Source: Golubevia sp. BC0850
Lineage: Eukaryota; Basidiomycota; Exobasidiomycetes; Golubeviales; Golubeviaceae
Length of the DNA stretch: 64,000 nt
Direction of reading: 5' to 3'
Assembly: GCA_012976225.1 (NCBI GenBank)
Contig: JAAVVG010000016.1
Location: 434,001 to 498,000, forward strand
Shown here in pieces: positions 24,701-34,219 of the stretch (positions are counted from its first letter, which is position 1; every line of letters begins with the position of its first letter). The notes beneath the pieces are model-generated. The model searched no databases. It was given only the letters and a program-made list of their open reading frames with translations, and was not told the DNA's origin. Made by a program: the position numbers and the translations under genes.

Positions 24701-27422
24701 GAGATTCAGCATCTAAACCTTGAGGTAATACAGGTTCTTCTCTAGGAGTCCACCTATTGACCACTGGAGGCGGAGCAAATGCTTGAGGTTGAATTGAACT
24801 AGAAGGAGCCGAACTTAATTGAGAAGAAGGCTGAGCTGGCGAAGGTAATAAAGGTAGGGGTTTGATTTTAGGTTTGGGACCAGGTTTCTTTCTAATTTTA
24901 ACAGGAGTAATGATTTCAGGACCTTGAGAAGTAGAAGCTGAGGCTGAAGTTGAAGCCTGACCAATAGAAGAATCAATCGAATCTTTAGGTTTGTTCTTAC
25001 TACCAGGTTTCGGACCTGGTTTATTATAAGGTTTGAAAACAACATCTTGAGTAGTTCCTCTCTCTTCAAGTTGTCTGTAACTTGTACCTCCACTTGCAGC
25101 TCTAGCCAATCTAGTTGAACGTTTAGAAATTTGAAATTCTTTTTCAACTTCCTCTTCATCTTCATCTTCGAATCCTGAAGAATAACCAGAGATACCTAAA
25201 CGAGCTAAAGCTAGTTCTCTACCTCTACCTCTTCCATTCCCTCTTCCAACACCTCTTAGACCAACCTTCTTAATTCTCCCTCCTCTTGAACCTGGACCTC
25301 CTCTCCTTCTAATGAGATTTCTAAATCCAAATCCTAAACCTGAAGCTGAAGCTAAACCTAAACCTCCTCTACTACCTCTTTCACCTCTCGAACCGATTCC
25401 ACCTCTGCTACGGACCCCTCTTCCACCTCTAGAACCTGGTCCAGAGGCAGGCCAGCCTCTTGCTGCTCTGGATCCTGGTCCAGTGAGTGGCCAGCCTCTC
25501 GATGCAGTCCCACCCCTGGATCCAACACCACCTCTAGATCCAATCCCGCTCCCTCTAGGTCTTCCACCTCTCAACCCAACTCCACTACCTCTTGGTCTTC
25601 CGCCTCTAGATCCAAATCCGCCTCTCCCTCTCCCTCTACCCCGTTCTCTACCTCTTCCAAGTCCTCTCATCGTAGAACCTCTAGGTCTTCCAGGACCTCT
25701 CTTCTCACCCCTCTCAACTCCATCAACTTCATCTTCGTATTTGATCTCGGCTTTGGGTCTACCAGAAGTTCTTCTTTGAGGTGAAGAACTATCTATATCC
25801 TCGAATTCACTTTCAGCAATTGAAGTTTCAGCGATAGCTTCAGCATTGATTGAAGCTCTTGGAAGTCTACCACGTCTTTTCTCAGGTGAACTTGAATTTG
25901 AAGGTCCATCTTCAGAGATAGAAATTGAAGTTGAAGGGTCGATTGAAGCTCTTGGAGGTCTTCCTGGACGTCGTTTCTCTGGTACCGGAACTTCAGAAAC
26001 TGGGGCTGACATGTCATTTGAATTTGAAGGACCAGCTCCAGTTTCAGAGATTGAAATCGAAGCATCGGGATTGATTGAGTTTCTTGCAGGTCTTCCAGGT
26101 TTTCTTTTCTCTGGAGAAGTTGAACTTGAGATTTCAGGTCCATTTCCTACTGTGGTGGAAGTTGAGGCATCGGTATTTAGAGAAGCTCTTGGAGGTCTTC
26201 CTGGACGTCTCTTTTCAGGAACTGGGACTTGATCAGAAGTTGAAACTTCAGGTAGAAGATTGGTAGCAGTTGCTTCTTCAGGTCCGATGTTTGATCCACT
26301 CGCTTCTGCATTCGAAGTTTCAATTGGGTCTGAAGCCGGCAACGAAGTTGAAGTTGGGATTTCAGTTCTCTTAGGTCTTCCAGGTCTCCTCTTCTCAGGT
26401 ACTTCAATCCCTCCAATTTCAGTCCTACTAGTTTCAGCATCTCTGATTCCGGAACTGCTTTCACTTCTAGGATCAACAGCCATATCCATACTGACATCAG
26501 CTGCGTCATCAGAAGCGACTGAATTTCTACCTCTAGGTCTACCACCTCTACCTCTTCTCTCAGGTTCAACAGATTGAGAAACCGGAGTTTGAGATCTTCT
26601 AGTTCTAGAACTTGATCTTGTCCCAACTCCATCCTTTTCCGGAGATCTCGATTTTGAATGATGGCTGTTAATTCTACTTCTATTAGTACTTGGATTTTGA
26701 TTGAGTTCAGGATTTGAACTTGGAGGTGCAGAACTATCTAAAGATCTTCTAGTAACTCTAGGAGGATGTTGAGATGGATCATAAGTAGCAGGTGGTCTTG
26801 AAATCGAACCTTTTGGTCTACCTGGACGTCTTTTGATTGGAGTTTCACTTTCCACTTCCATTTCTGCTTCAGCTTCCCCTTCCCCTTCTCCTTCTTGAGG
26901 TTTTTGAAATGCTAAGCCAGGAGAATCAAATCCCAAAGATTCAGCAATAGTTTTTCTTTTCTTGTAAGTTCTCTTCTTTGGTGGTTCAGTTGAAGTTGCA
27001 TTAGTGGGTCCAATGCCCAAATCTCTTCCTCCTTCTGATCGAGCATGATTTGGAGTTGAAGATTCAGAAGAAGGAATAGAGGAAAGGGTTGAAATTGAAC
27101 TTTCACCTAAACCTAATTGATTGGAAGCTTCTTCTTCTTCTTGATAATCTAACGTCATTGAATCATCTTGACCTTTCCCATGAGAATTCCCTTTCCTTGA
27201 TATGGATCCGGTTGGTAATTGATCTTCAACGTCAACGAACTCATCTTGATCATCGTTATCTTGTCGATAATCCATACTTTCATCTTGTATTCCACCACCA
27301 CTACCACCATTGGACTCAATCTGATGGCCGTTCTCATTCATTCCACCTAGTAATTCCTCTGCTGCAGCTTGACTTGAAGTTTGAATTGGATTTGACTCTG
27401 AAGATCCGTTTGATGGTTCCAT
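18710..27422 (-). CDS. SWR1 / SRCAP chromatin-remodelling ATPase with long AT-hook N-terminus
   Basis: Catalytic subunit of the SWR1 complex, which exchanges H2A for H2A.Z in nucleosomes. Three exons: 27,422-24,567, 24,392-21,207 and 21,112-18,710, all phase 0 and in frame, giving about 2,814 aa. An HSA domain (SASIRSLHKHKLSSTRKIAK; MISVYWEKKYGTVLREKKAE) precedes acidic Glu/Asp tracts. The ATPase starts at LRPYQQLGYEWLASLYANGV, with Walker A GLGKTIQT split off by intron 2, the DEAH box VLDEAHHIKNF and TGTPLQNNLMDLWSLMYF. The long insert between the ATPase lobes marks the INO80/SWR1 class. The C-terminal helicase motifs are FTQMTKVLDILESFLNYHGY and DRAHRIGQTRDVHIYRFVSE. The first exon of 952 aa is mostly disordered, with repeated PGRP AT-hooks and an RG-rich block. 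Yeast Swr1 is about 1,500 aa, so this one is unusually long. ATP15 is divergent from it. Confidence 0.93.
25300..26840 (-). repeat. AT-hook (PGRP) and RG-rich repeat block inside SWR1 exon 1
   Basis: On the minus strand the motif EKRRPGRP followed by (K/P)RxS or close variants recurs at least six times at spacings of about 40-60 codons, mostly between 25.9 and 26.4 kb. It is then followed by a Gly/Arg/Ser-rich stretch (GRGRERGRGRGRGGFGSRGG) at about 25.3-25.7 kb. GRP cores flanked by basic residues are the canonical AT-hook, which binds the minor groove of AT-rich DNA. KPGPKP variants occur further down. Confidence 0.8.
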
Positions 27423-27890
27423 CCTTCGATGGGTGAATGGAAGAGATAAGACGAGATGGAAGGGTGTAGAAAGTGGATGGGAATAGAAGTGAGAGAATGA
27501 ATGTTGAAGTTGAAGGCTTAATCAAAAGCTCCAAATTGATGATTCATAACCTAATTCAATCTAAACAGGTTCCTAGCATGAAAAGGACGTTCTGGAAGGA
27601 GTAGAAGAGGGACAAGAAGGATCAGGATACGTGGCTCGGAGGAAGAGGCAAACAGGCAGAGAGAAAAGGATTGACTACTGACTACCTGATGTTCTTACCT
27701 TTTCTTGAATTCTTGATGATTTTCGACGATTGAATTTCAACGTTTCTTACTTGAATGAGTCAACTTTCCAAGTAAGATGGTTGGTGTAAGGAAGCGCAAG
27801 AGTCGCGAAGCTCGATCTCCAACAGCTGCAGAGCGAAAGCATCGAAAGCGTCCTTCCTTCTGTCCCATCCCATTCAATTCTAAGTCAATC
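27423..27890. promoter_or_regulatory. Shared divergent promoter region of SWR1 and ATP15
   Basis: This 468-bp gap separates the two start codons, which point away from each other, so it must hold both promoters. No strong TATA element is apparent. Confidence 0.5.
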
Positions 27891-28224
27891 ATGAGTCAAG
27901 CAGCCTGGAGATCCCACTTCACGTGAGTAACGTCCCCTCTCTCTCTATCCCTCCTTGATCCTACAGAGCCTTGACTCTCTCCCTTCAGCAGTCTCTGACC
28001 ATTTCTTCCACTCTCTTCCTCGACTCGCCTCTTCCCTCTTCTATTGCTTGGTCTCATCTCTCATCATAACTCATCACTTGCAATCCAGTTTCAACAAGTA
28101 CACTCAAATCTGTGCCCGAGCCACTCGTCAAGCTCTAAAAGAAGAGGAACGTCTAAAATCCACAAAGAGAGGTGAATTGAGTTTGAGATACCAAGAATGG
28201 AAACAAGGGGTTGCTGGTGAACAG
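27891..28224 (+). CDS. ATP synthase F1 epsilon subunit (ATP15-like), 3' end unresolved
   Basis: Small subunit of the mitochondrial F1 central stalk. Exon 1 (27,891-27,922) and exon 2 (28,089-28,224) join through clean GT-AG sites. They give MSQAAWRSHFTFNKYTQICA and then RATRQALKEEERLKSTKRGE, ending at WKQGVAGEQ. The pattern W-R, then a Tyr, then TQICARATRQALK, matches the epsilon family (yeast Atp15 and the animal Y-SQICAKAVRDALK). With 56 codons here, only a few more residues are expected; yeast Atp15 is about 60 aa. Two downstream ends are possible. A far acceptor at 29,012 would add NQLGAAKK and a stop. One at 28,412 would add AVPVKWKTKKWMGTQEGG and a Ser-rich tail to 28,558. I favour the short form on length, though it needs a 788-bp intron. 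Confidence 0.72.
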
Positions 28225-29259
28225 GTGAGTGGTCTGAAACCAGTCGTCTATGAGTTTTCTTGATTGAAAAATCTCACAAAGAATGCGGGGAGATGAGAGA
28301 GAGACCTAGTTAGTGATGGTGGAGATGAGGGTTTGAGATTAGATGGCAGAAGGTAGATCTGGAAAAGAGTACCGAAGCATTCAAAGTGAAGAACGTCAGT
28401 TGCAAGATGAACAGGCCGTTCCTGTTAAATGGAAAACTAAAAAATGGATGGGCACACAAGAAGGGGGTCATCTCCATCACTTGTTGGAACCTTCAAGTCC
28501 TTCCTCCTCTTCCTCAAGCCCCGTCTCTCTCCGAAGCTCCAAGTCTCTGTCAAGGTAGACATTAGCTCACGCCTGCGATAGAGAGATTGATTTCAAGGTT
28601 CATCCATGATATCACCGGTCTTGGTAGAGGAGTATGAGGTAGTGATGAGAGGAGAGGAGAGAGGACCAAGAGCAAACCGAATTTCGAGGAGGAAGAGTCT
28701 GAGAGATGGTTGAACCCAGTTCTCCTTCGCTTCTCCGCTTCAAAGATTCCATTTGATTGAGATCATGATACCTAGAATATTCTGGGGAGGTTCCCGAGCG
28801 GTATAGAGGCAAGGGTTTTGAATAAATGCCGCCCCTCAACTCAAATTCCATCGTTTCCCAGATTCCTTCCCAGCCTTCTAGTCATCAGAAGCAGGAAAAC
28901 TTCAAGAATTTTCTCCTTCTTTGTCTTCATTGCCCTTTTGCGTTTTCCCCTGAGATTCTTATAAAGATACTCATCCCCAACCTTACCTTTCTTTCTCTCT
29001 CTCTCTTCTCAGAACCAACTTGGAGCTGCTAAGAAGTAGATCAAATTCTTAACCACTTAATCTAATCAACAATGTCAAAATCTAGCTCTGCACCTTGACT
29101 TTGCAAATCCAAATCCATTAACTGTCCTCCTTCGAATGAATGTAAACGCGCTTCGTCAGAGTTCCTTTAGGCTTTGAATAAGAACAACTTTCTGCTGCAA
29201 GTCTCATTTTTGATTCCTCAGTAACTATCCTTTCTCGTGTGTCAATTTGATTCCGGAGA
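28225..29259. other. Intron or intergenic sequence downstream of ATP15
   Basis: It contains the two candidate last exons of ATP15: 28,413-28,558, or 29,013-29,039 after a strong pyrimidine tract (ctctctctctcttctcag). Nothing else is supported. A stretch at 28,787-28,830 recalls a tRNA 5' half but has no T-arm. Confidence 0.45.
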
Positions 29260-29418
29260 ATGAAGGCTGCGAGAAGAAATCTTGCTCCTTTCCTCGACCA
29301 CTCCTTTGTCTTGCGAAGCTTCCCTCCCATCTTCTCAACTTCTCAGACTTCTATCGAAGTTCCCACATCCCATTACTACGAGAACAAGATTAAGTGGACT
29401 CCTCGTGCGGAGCTCTAA
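29260..29418 (+). CDS. Possible 52-codon small protein (weak)
   Basis: An ATG frame reads MKAARRNLAPFLDHSFVLRS and ends SHYYENKIKWTPRAEL. The basic N-terminus with Arg/Ser and no acidic residues before a His/Asp pair could be a mitochondrial presequence. I recognise no family, and the frame is short enough to be chance. It sits between ATP15 and the bHLH gene on the same strand. Confidence 0.2.
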   Translation: MKAARRNLAPFLDHSFVLRSFPPIFSTSQTSIEVPTSHYYENKIKWTPRAEL

Positions 29419-29809
29419 AAAGATGGGCAAGCAATCAAAACGATTGAGCACACGACGAAAACGTTTCCAGAGTTTCTCACGCGACTGGGAGTGCAACTTG
29501 CTCTTGAATAGAACGTTGACATGAATGAATTCCTCTGCTTCTTCCTTACTTCTTCATCCTTTGATTCTGGATAACTAGAAATTTGTTATCATCCAACATC
29601 AAGAAGTTAATCAGAATCTAGAGAAGAGGAGAGCTTATCAGCTGCAATCAGAGCTAGAGAGAAAGGATCGCCTGGAATTCTCAAGAATCCAGCTTCACTC
29701 TTCTACCAGTTCAAAGACATCAGAGCTCTTTCAGAAAACTTGCTAGGCTTCCTCAACGTTCCAAAGGACTGGGACTGACTTCAGAAAGAACGATTCAGTT
29801 GTAGTTGGG
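29419..29809. other. Presumed 5' region of the bHLH gene
   Basis: No supported exon. It presumably contains the promoter and leader of the bHLH gene that starts at 29,810. No clear TATA box was found. Confidence 0.45.
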
Positions 29810-32205
29810 ATGGCTGAAATGAGTATGACTATGGAGGTAATGGGATCAACTGCTCAAGCTGAACTTTCAACTTCAACTTCATACCCAATTCAAGCTTCAT
29901 CTTCATCGATCGATTCAATTGAAACTCCTTCAACAACTCAGCCAACCGGATCCTCGACAACCATTCCAGTCGCCTCACCTCAACCTAAAGATCTGAAACG
30001 TAAAGCCACTCATTCACAGATAGAACGTCGTAGACGAGAGAAGATAAATGATCGATTAATAACCCTTAGAAATTTAATCCCATCTGCAGTTAGAGAAGTC
30101 GAGGAACGTCAAAGATTGGAGAGAGAGAGAGAACTCGAGAGAGAACGGGAATTGGAGAGAGAAGAGTTGCAGGGAAAGATTAAAGGCAAAGGTAGAGGAA
30201 GAGGGAAAGCAAAGAAAAAGGATGATGATGGAAAAGCTAAGGGAAAAGGAAAGCAGACTAAGAAGAAAGATGATGGAGAAGAGGAATTGGGGTTGCATAA
30301 ATTGGAGGTCTTGACTCATGCTATCGGTGAGTCGTCTCTCTGAGTTGGTGGTGATTGCGATGAGGTTCGAGGTCGATTAGAAGATAACAGAGAGGAAGTT
30401 GAAGGGATGAGATTTGGCGGGGTACCAAGGGAGGACATGCCAAAATTGGAACGTGGGAAAGAACAACACCTCGTTGCAACTTCAACTCACTCTTCTTCTT
30501 CTCTTCATCTAACTTTGTTTCAGAATATATTTATCATCTTCATGAGCGAATTCAGCGCTTGGAAGGAACCTCTTCAACCTCTACTCAGCCTACAACACTG
30601 AAGAAAGGTTTCAAAGGTTCAATAGCAACCGGGATGGCAATGGATCTAGACGAAGAAACGCATTCTCAAGAAAATGACAACACTTCTCTCAATTCTTTAG
30701 AAATGTCAGATTTCGTTTCTACTTCTGCTTCAGCGAGGAAGAAACGAATGGTCTCATCTCAAAGTCAACCTTCCGCCTCTAGATTTCAAGAAATTTCTCG
30801 AACAACCCCTCAAGAAGAAACCGATGATGATAAAACAGAAGGTGAAATCTTTTCTCCAATTCCAATTTTGAAAGATGGATTCTCAAGTACAGCTTCTAGT
30901 AATTTTAATTCCAGAGATTCTTCTCCTTCGATTGGAGTTGGTATGGGATTGAAAGGTTCTGGAAATGGGAACTCGATGGTTGGATCTAAGAGAAGAGGTA
31001 CTGGTTTGAATGTTTCTTTTGGAAATGGTTTTTCAAATTTCCACCAACCTCAGCCTCCGCCTCAACCTCAACCTCAGCATCAAAATCAAGTTCAGTATCA
31101 TCCTCAACATCAACAACATTCTTACCAACAAGTTCAATATCAGAATCATCAACCTTATCCTCAACAGCCTTATCATCAGCAGAATTCAATGCATCATCCT
31201 CAGCAAATTCATCAACCTCAATCATCGATGCAGTATCCAACTCAACCTTCACACTATCAACCTCATTCGACTCAACCCCATCCTCAAGAAGAAACCTTCT
31301 ACGCTCGACGAAATTCAAATTCTACTTCTTCAATCACACCCAGCATTGTAATCGGAAGTAGGAAGAACTCCATTTCAATGCCAATTCCATCTCCAACTTT
31401 CTCTGCCATCTCTGCAAATACATCTCCTTTCACATTTTTTTCGAACCCGAATCCTACTTTTGGATCAGGAGGTGGAAGTAGCTCTTCAACTTTCACAAGT
31501 CCAATGAGTTTTATGAGTCTTTCTGGTGGAAGTCCGATCTTGGCTGGAGGAAATGGCAACGCAAAGGGCAATGGGAACGGGAGAGGTGCTAAGATCAGAG
31601 AGATTGAAGGTAAAGATTGGAAACTTCCAGAAGCAGCTTTGAGTTTAAATGGAGATGTAGAAATGAACGAGGGACTTCAGAAAGGGACTGAAAATCAAAT
31701 CAAGGATTTCAGAAGAGATTCAAGTGGTTCTTTGAAAAGGAAAAGTTCTGGAGATTTGACTGGGATTAACAAATTACCACCTTTGAATTGTAATTCTAAT
31801 TCTCCTTCCCGTCCAAATGAAAAATCAAGAGAAAGGGAGAGGAAGAAACCTTCTCCAATCGCAATTGATTCTAGTAGACCTATAGTCAAAGCTGAAGAGA
31901 ATGCCGCTGAAACTTTATTGTCCATCTCGAGCTCTCCAGATGTTATGAGACCTCAAATTTCTTCCACCTCTTTTGCTTTTCCGGCTAGTACTCCAAAAAT
32001 GACTTCAACCTCAACTCCGAATCCCAACTCAGGTTATAAAACTCAGATCTCCTCCTTAAGGACTCCAACTTTCAATGCTTTGGATAAAACTCAAGAATCT
32101 GGGGTTGCCAGTATAGGCGACGAAGAGAAAGCTGAAGGAAAGACGGGGAGTGGTAGTGAAGAACAAGGCTCGAGGCTCAACAGTCCTCCCGTATTCGAGC
32201 TATAG
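29810..32205 (+). CDS. bHLH transcription factor with unusually long loop
   Basis: Nuclear DNA-binding regulator of the basic helix-loop-helix class. The basic region and helix 1 are HSQIERRRREKINDRLITLR, then NLIPSAV. The His-Glu-Arg arrangement (H---ER-RR) predicts E-box (CACGTG-type) recognition. Helix 2 is LHKLEVLTHAI joined across the intron to EYIYHLHERIQRL. The single intron (30,327-30,523) falls inside helix 2, and splicing G|AA restores Glu. The loop between the helices is about 80 residues of Arg/Glu and Lys/Gly repeats (RERELERERELE; KGKGRGRGKAKKKDDDGKAK), where most bHLH proteins have 5-25. The C-terminal half has a His/Gln/Pro-rich tract (HQPQPPPQPQPQHQNQVQYH) and Ser-rich segments, as in activation domains. 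About 730 aa. The target pathway is unknown. Confidence 0.85.
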
Positions 32206-33052
32206 ACTCAGATGGTTCGTCGATGTGTTTTTCGTGAAGACCTTTCTGTCAATGTAAACGTTGTTGGAATCCGCTTCTTCCACTATTTGTTCTGCCACCT
32301 CTTCTGGTAGAAGGTCAAGACTAGCTGAAACTTGTTCATGCGTTTCTTTGACTTACTCTTGCTTGAGCCTCATCGTTAGCTTGAGGGTTTGAGAGGATGA
32401 AAGGCAGAAAGGGAAGGAAGAGAAGGTTCAAGTACGAAGAAAATCTTCCCACATGAAGCTCAATTTGACAGCGCACAGGCGCACAGGCCACACTCACCCA
32501 TTCGGACCATGAAAACCATGATTTTGCTCTCTGTTCCGATCAACATGGTTAGGGAGTGACGAGAAAGTCAAGTTCGAGAGCCAAGAGCAAGGGGAGAGGG
32601 GCGCCTTTTTGGGAGATACAAGATCTTTCTTTCTCAAGATTGCAAGACCCATCGCACCTTTAGGAAAGCCCATAGCTCTCCCTCGAATCAATCGAAAGGG
32701 AGATAAATTCGAGAAGCGGAAGAATTTCTTGATGGCCGCATGCGAATCTGAGCAGTCGAAGTCGGATCAACACCAGATTCACCGGAAATCTGCAAGTCTT
32801 GATCTTACCCTGTAAAGTAAACTTCCTATCCCTTCTGCAAACTTGGACCGGGATCAGGAGCTCAACTGCGGACAAGTGCGAGTGGTCCCGAGAAATTTCA
32901 CAGCGGACGCGCAAGAGGCGAGAAACCCCTTGCAAGGGTCCTCTCACTTTTCATATAAGATGAGGCCACTCTTCCACATTGCCAGATTCCCTTTATCCTG
33001 TTTTTCCTCTCCAAATATCCACACTCTCTCATCCGCCTATCTACTCCCCCTC
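32206..33052. other. Intergenic: bHLH 3' region, then duplicated promoter (arm B)
   Basis: From 32,549 this is arm B of the inverted duplication and contains the copied promoter. The segment from about 32,495 to 32,548 is recognisably homologous to the sequence beyond arm A but diverged. The left part is presumably the 3' UTR of the bHLH gene. Confidence 0.6.
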
Positions 33053-33975
33053 ATGAAAATCTTCACTCTCTTTCCAGCTCTCCTTTTCACCACTCTCTTT
33101 TTCATCTCCGCTGCCTCCGCCAACGACATCTTGAAAGCTAGAAAGGATCATGGTCACACCGACGTCACCATCAAGTGTACCACTCATCTAGACTACAACT
33201 CCAGAAGAAACGTCCCAACTCAAAGCTTCACCAAGATCGTTCACAAACCTGCTCGTACTGTCACTGCAACCAAGTTTCCAACCTCGACCGCTACTCCAGC
33301 CGGTAGTCACAGGTGAGTGAAGGCGGCTGCAGAAGCTAGATGCTTCCTCTCTAGACCTTCACTGACTTCTTCCTCTTCTTTCTTTCCTTTCTCCCTTGTA
33401 GTCACCAAGACAAAGAACGCTCACGTCGTTGTCTCTGAAACCGATCTCGCCGTCACCGACATCTTTTCGACCACCTCGACTGTCTTTGAAACAGTCACCA
33501 GCAAGGAGACTTCAACCTTCCCTGTTACTGTTGAGGCGACCGCTACTAGTGAGTAGAAAAAGAGAAAGCCAAGTGCTTCCAGGACTTATATAGATTCTGA
33601 CTGACTTCTTTTTGGAACGTCTCATCTCATCTCATCTCATCTCATCTCTTCGCTCCCTTCAGGCACCGTCACTCCTACGTCCACCATCTCAGCTCCTCCT
33701 TCCTTCACTCCCATTTCTCAGACCAGAGAGAAGCCGAAGGTTGTGATTGCAGACAAAAGAGAGGAGACCAGTCAAAAGATGGAAGGTCTGCTGGAAGGAC
33801 GTCACGGTCGATCAAAGAACTTCTTCAATCACCTTCATCCTCAATTCGTCCGTTGCCACAAGAAGAAGGTCATCTATCCTTCTCAGTATACAGTTGTCAA
33901 AATCAGCAAAAAGACTCGTACCGTCACCGCCAGACCCAAGACTGTCAAATCAACTCTCATTCGCACGTCAACTTC
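32549..33975 (+). repeat. Inverted duplication, arm B (1,427 bp, identical to arm A)
   Basis: Reverse complement of 13,944-15,370, collinear with no net indel and no mismatch seen in the stretches compared, including the tctca microsatellite in the second intron. The arms are about 17 kb apart and enclose the monooxygenase, SWR1, ATP15 and bHLH genes. Confidence 0.92.
32952..32959 (+). promoter_or_regulatory. TATA-like box of secreted protein copy B
   Basis: The sequence catataag lies 93 bp upstream of the ATG at 33,053. It is identical to the copy A promoter, so both genes should share core promoter behaviour if the copied 500 bp suffice. Confidence 0.45.
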
Positions 33976-34219
33976 GACTTCTACCATCGTCTCACCTCGG
34001 CTACTGCTGGATCTTCTCAACTCCTTGTGTCTAATGGTCAATGTCCCAACTTCTATGACGGGACTCCAACAAAGTGGAGCCTCAAAATCAACCCTCTTCC
34101 AATCCTTCTTTCCCCCACTTCATCCCAGCCTTTTCTTTTCGTTCTATCAAACGCAGTGGTTTTCTAGACTTTCTGTAACTTCACTTCACTTTATTTCACA
34201 CTCTTTTCTTTCCACTTAG
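33053..34219 (+). CDS. Secreted Ser/Thr-rich protein, copy B (altered C-terminus, possibly broken)
   Basis: The first three exons are identical to copy A: signal peptide MKIFTLFPALLFTTLFFISA, the Thr-rich exon, and the exon with SQKMEGLLEGRHGRSKNFFN. Identity stops at 33,975 after TLIRTSTST. Copy A continues with more Thr repeats and a Cys-rich domain. Copy B runs straight into about 80 unrelated residues and a stop at 34,219. In another frame the same DNA gives TAGSSQLLVSNGQCPNFYDG, which resembles the SNGQC end of copy A. So copy B seems to have lost the Cys domain by an internal deletion and to be frame-shifted relative to its old tail, unless an unseen intron repairs the frame. A truncated, Thr-rich secreted product or a pseudogene are both possible. 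Confidence 0.5.

Noticed and set aside
25312-25779. 155-codon plus-strand frame rich in Pro/Leu/Glu
   Set aside because: It is the antisense shadow of the RG-rich repeat in SWR1.
28787-28860. tRNA-like stretch (ggttcccgagcggtatagagg)
   Set aside because: Looks like a Leu/Ser tRNA D-arm, but no T-arm, anticodon stem or acceptor pairing follows.
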